Source of the DNA: Chloroflexota bacterium
GTDB taxonomy: Bacteria; Chloroflexota; Dehalococcoidia; SAR202; UBA11138
Assembly: GCA_022561955.1 (NCBI GenBank)
Contig: JADFQF010000049.1
Location: 1-8,200 of the forward strand
Direction: 5' to 3'
Length of the DNA stretch: 8,200 nt
Part shown: positions 6,543 to 8,200 of the stretch, one piece after another
Layout: every line of letters starts with the position of its first letter
Position numbering within the stretch: position 1 is the stretch's first letter
The notes under the pieces: model-generated
What the model was told of the DNA's origin: nothing
The model's database searches: none
Seen by the model: the letters and a program-made list of their open reading frames with translations, nothing else
Made by a program: the position numbers and the translations under genes

Positions 6543-8200
6543 ATGTTTCCCCTTTTTGGTCTGATTTTCTCAATTCTACCGATCATCCTGCTGGTCGTCG
6601 CCATATACGGCATCGTGGCCTGGAGAAGGCGGCGGATCGTCGAGGAGGCCGACCCCGGCATAGGGACGGTGCGGCGCCTCTACTTCTACATCGTTTCCTT
6701 CGTGGCGCTGATGATGGCGTCCAACGGCGTCGTGCTGATAATTCGCTTCCTGCTGGACAGCATATTCGGCGGTCCAGCGGTCAGCTCATCAGTAAATCTT
6801 TTGGCCGGCGGTGCGTCCCTTACGGTCATTGGCCTTCCCCTGTGGGGCTTCCACTGGTGGTTCATGCAACGCACAGTGTCGCGCATGCCCGTGGAGACTC
6901 GATCGATCCTGAGGAAATTCTACATCTACGTCGTGCTGGGGGTCTCGATCGGCCTTACACTGAATGCCGCCGTAGAGCTGCTGCAGTGGGCGTTTCAGAC
7001 CAGGGATTTCACCGCTTACCACATGGGCGCGGCCCTGGTATGGATTCCCGTCTGGTTCTTCCACTGGAGACTCGAGCAGTCCGAGGGCCAGCCATCGGAA
7101 GATACGCTGGGCATTCGGCGGCTATACATATATCTCGTATCGCTGGCAACGCTCATCATGCTGGCGGCCGGACTTGGCCGTACCGTTCATCTGCTGTTCC
7201 AATCGGGTTATGATGCGCTCGTGTCGACATCCGTGTTACTGCCGGACAGCACCAGCGTATGGCGTTCGTCGGTGAGGGACATGCTGGCCGTCGGCATCGT
7301 AGGCGCTGCCGCCTGGTCCGCTCACTGGCTCTATTTCGCCCGAAGGGACCACGGGTCCTGGTTGCGGCAATTATACCTATACCTTTTCGCCGTCCTCGGT
7401 GGAATCGTGACCATGCTCGTCGCGCTGGGCGTTGCGTTAAACAACGTGTTCACGTGGCTCCTGGGCGTCTCTACTAACGACGTCGCCTCGTTGCACTTCA
7501 ATTTTCTTCCGGGAACGTTGGCGGCGCTGGCCGTGGGATTCGCTCTCTGGTCCTATCACTGGATGGTGGCCCGGCGAGAAACGGAATCCTCGCTGTATGA
7601 GTCTCGCTCCGCCCAGCGCGTGTACTCCTATATCCTCTCGGCCATTGGACTGGGGACGGTCTCCATAGGGATTTTTGCCCTGATGACGGCCGTATGGGGA
7701 GTGCTGATCGGCCTCTTCCGCGAGGTGATCACGGGCAAAGACCTGTGGCACGAAGCGCTTGCCGCCAGCCTTACCCTGGCGATCATCGGCCTGCCTCTAT
7801 GGGGATACTACTGGGCCAAGGTGCAGAGGAGTGCCCAGGACCCCGATACGGGAGACCTTTCATCCCTGTCACGTCGGGTCTTCATATTCGGTGCGCTCGT
7901 CGTCGGGGTGCTTTTAGTCCTGGGCAGCGCCAGTACCCTGCTCTTCTTCCTGCTCAGGGACACCCTCGGCACAGGTCTGGACCTGGGAACTCTCCAGGAC
8001 GTCAGAGTGCCGTTATCCATTATCGTTGCCGCGGTATTCTTTCTGGTCTATTACTGGGGCGTGTATCGCCAGGACCGCGCGCAAGGGCCGGAAAGGGAGC
8101 AGGCGCCCCCGACCATCAAAGACGTCACCATGCTGATAGGCCCAGGCGGTGAGGGCCTTGTAAACAGCCTGGAGAGCGCACTGGGCTACAGCGTCAGAAC
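6543..8200 (+). CDS. Multi-pass membrane protein with six DUF5671-type repeats, 3'-partial
   Basis: Open from ATG 6543 to the window end, 552 visible residues; TGA at 6534 in this frame makes 6543 the first possible start. No clear Shine-Dalgarno, so coupling with the gene 9 bases upstream is likely. Residues 5-26 form an N-terminal helix followed by WRRRR. Six units then follow (about 42-110, 119-178, 190-268, 272-345, 355-429, 441-510). Each starts with an R-x-[LVF]-[YF]-x-[YF] helix and ends with a second helix closing on an aromatic motif: GFHW105, FFHW175, SAHW262, SYHW340, GYYW424, VYYW505. This matches my memory of the DUF5671 pattern. The total is about 13 membrane helices. His in the first four motifs is replaced by Tyr in the last two. 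From ~511 the chain becomes polar (QGPEREQAPPTIKDVTMLIGPGGEGLVNSLESALG), the start of a soluble domain cut by the window. Function unknown; transport, sensing or heme binding cannot be told apart. Confidence 0.85.
   Translation, partial: MFPLFGLIFSILPIILLVVAIYGIVAWRRRRIVEEADPGIGTVRRLYFYIVSFVALMMASNGVVLIIRFLLDSIFGGPAVSSSVNLLAGGASLTVIGLPLWGFHWWFMQRTVSRMPVETRSILRKFYIYVVLGVSIGLTLNAAVELLQWAFQTRDFTAYHMGAALVWIPVWFFHWRLEQSEGQPSEDTLGIRRLYIYLVSLATLIMLAAGLGRTVHLLFQSGYDALVSTSVLLPDSTSVWRSSVRDMLAVGIVGAAAWSAHWLYFARRDHGSWLRQLYLYLFAVLGGIVTMLVALGVALNNVFTWLLGVSTNDVASLHFNFLPGTLAALAVGFALWSYHWMVARRETESSLYESRSAQRVYSYILSAIGLGTVSIGIFALMTAVWGVLIGLFREVITGKDLWHEALAASLTLAIIGLPLWGYYWAKVQRSAQDPDTGDLSSLSRRVFIFGALVVGVLLVLGSASTLLFFLLRDTLGTGLDLGTLQDVRVPLSIIVAAVFFLVYYWGVYRQDRAQGPEREQAPPTIKDVTMLIGPGGEGLVNSLESALGYSVR

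Noticed and set aside
6533..7213. A 226-codon + strand open frame starting at GTG 6533
   Set aside because: It overlaps the DUF5671 gene in another frame; its product is Arg/His/Gly-rich with no fold, while the frame from 6543 gives regular membrane helices.
7694..8152. A 152-codon + strand open frame
   Set aside because: It is an alternate-frame shadow of the DUF5671 gene, with a low-complexity Arg/Gly/Pro product.

Overview
The window is a moderately GC-rich, densely packed bacterial segment with seven protein-coding genes, all on the + strand. The first and last genes run off the ends. I see no rRNA, tRNA, CRISPR array, insertion sequence or phage integration module. The best guess for the host is an uncultured Chloroflexota bacterium, possibly of the Dehalococcoidia/SAR202 type. 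This is inferred from the combination of proteins: a secreted Pro/Thr-rich stalk protein with a C-terminal anchor, a free-standing secretion-ATPase-like protein, a vWA protein of the Rv0959/COG4867 type, and a membrane protein built of DUF5671 repeats. No marker gene is present to confirm it.

Region 1 (1-2020) is a surface or secreted pair. The first gene is partial. It encodes the end of an N-terminal module often found at the start of secreted bacterial proteins (LWSE ... EMTPR ... YA), then a seven-blade beta-propeller of YVTN/NHL type with Asp-rich loops. Its TGA overlaps the GTG start of the second gene (GTGA). The second gene encodes a signal peptide, a small beta-rich module, a long Pro/Thr stalk and a C-terminal Cys/hydrophobic/Arg tail that looks like a cell-surface sorting signal. 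The two products are probably translated together and displayed outside the cell.

Region 2 (2021-5790) begins after a 239-base gap with a sigma70-like promoter. It holds a large cytoplasmic vWA protein with a complete MIDAS, a four-helix membrane protein with an HExxH motif, and a stand-alone P-loop ATPase related to the core of type II/IV secretion ATPases. The AAA+ (Mg-chelatase/MoxR-like) partner usually found beside such vWA proteins is not in the window.

Region 3 (5791-8200) starts with a 212-base gap carrying small inverted repeats. It is followed by a membrane-anchored NTF2-like protein and, 9 bases later, a large polytopic membrane protein. I read that protein by translating from ATG 6543 to the window end without a stop. 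It holds six tandem DUF5671-type two-helix units (about 13 membrane helices) and the beginning of a soluble C-terminal domain. No complete, convincingly new defence or metabolic system is visible. The most noteworthy items are the six-repeat DUF5671 protein, the HExxH membrane protein and the ATPase with an altered Walker A.
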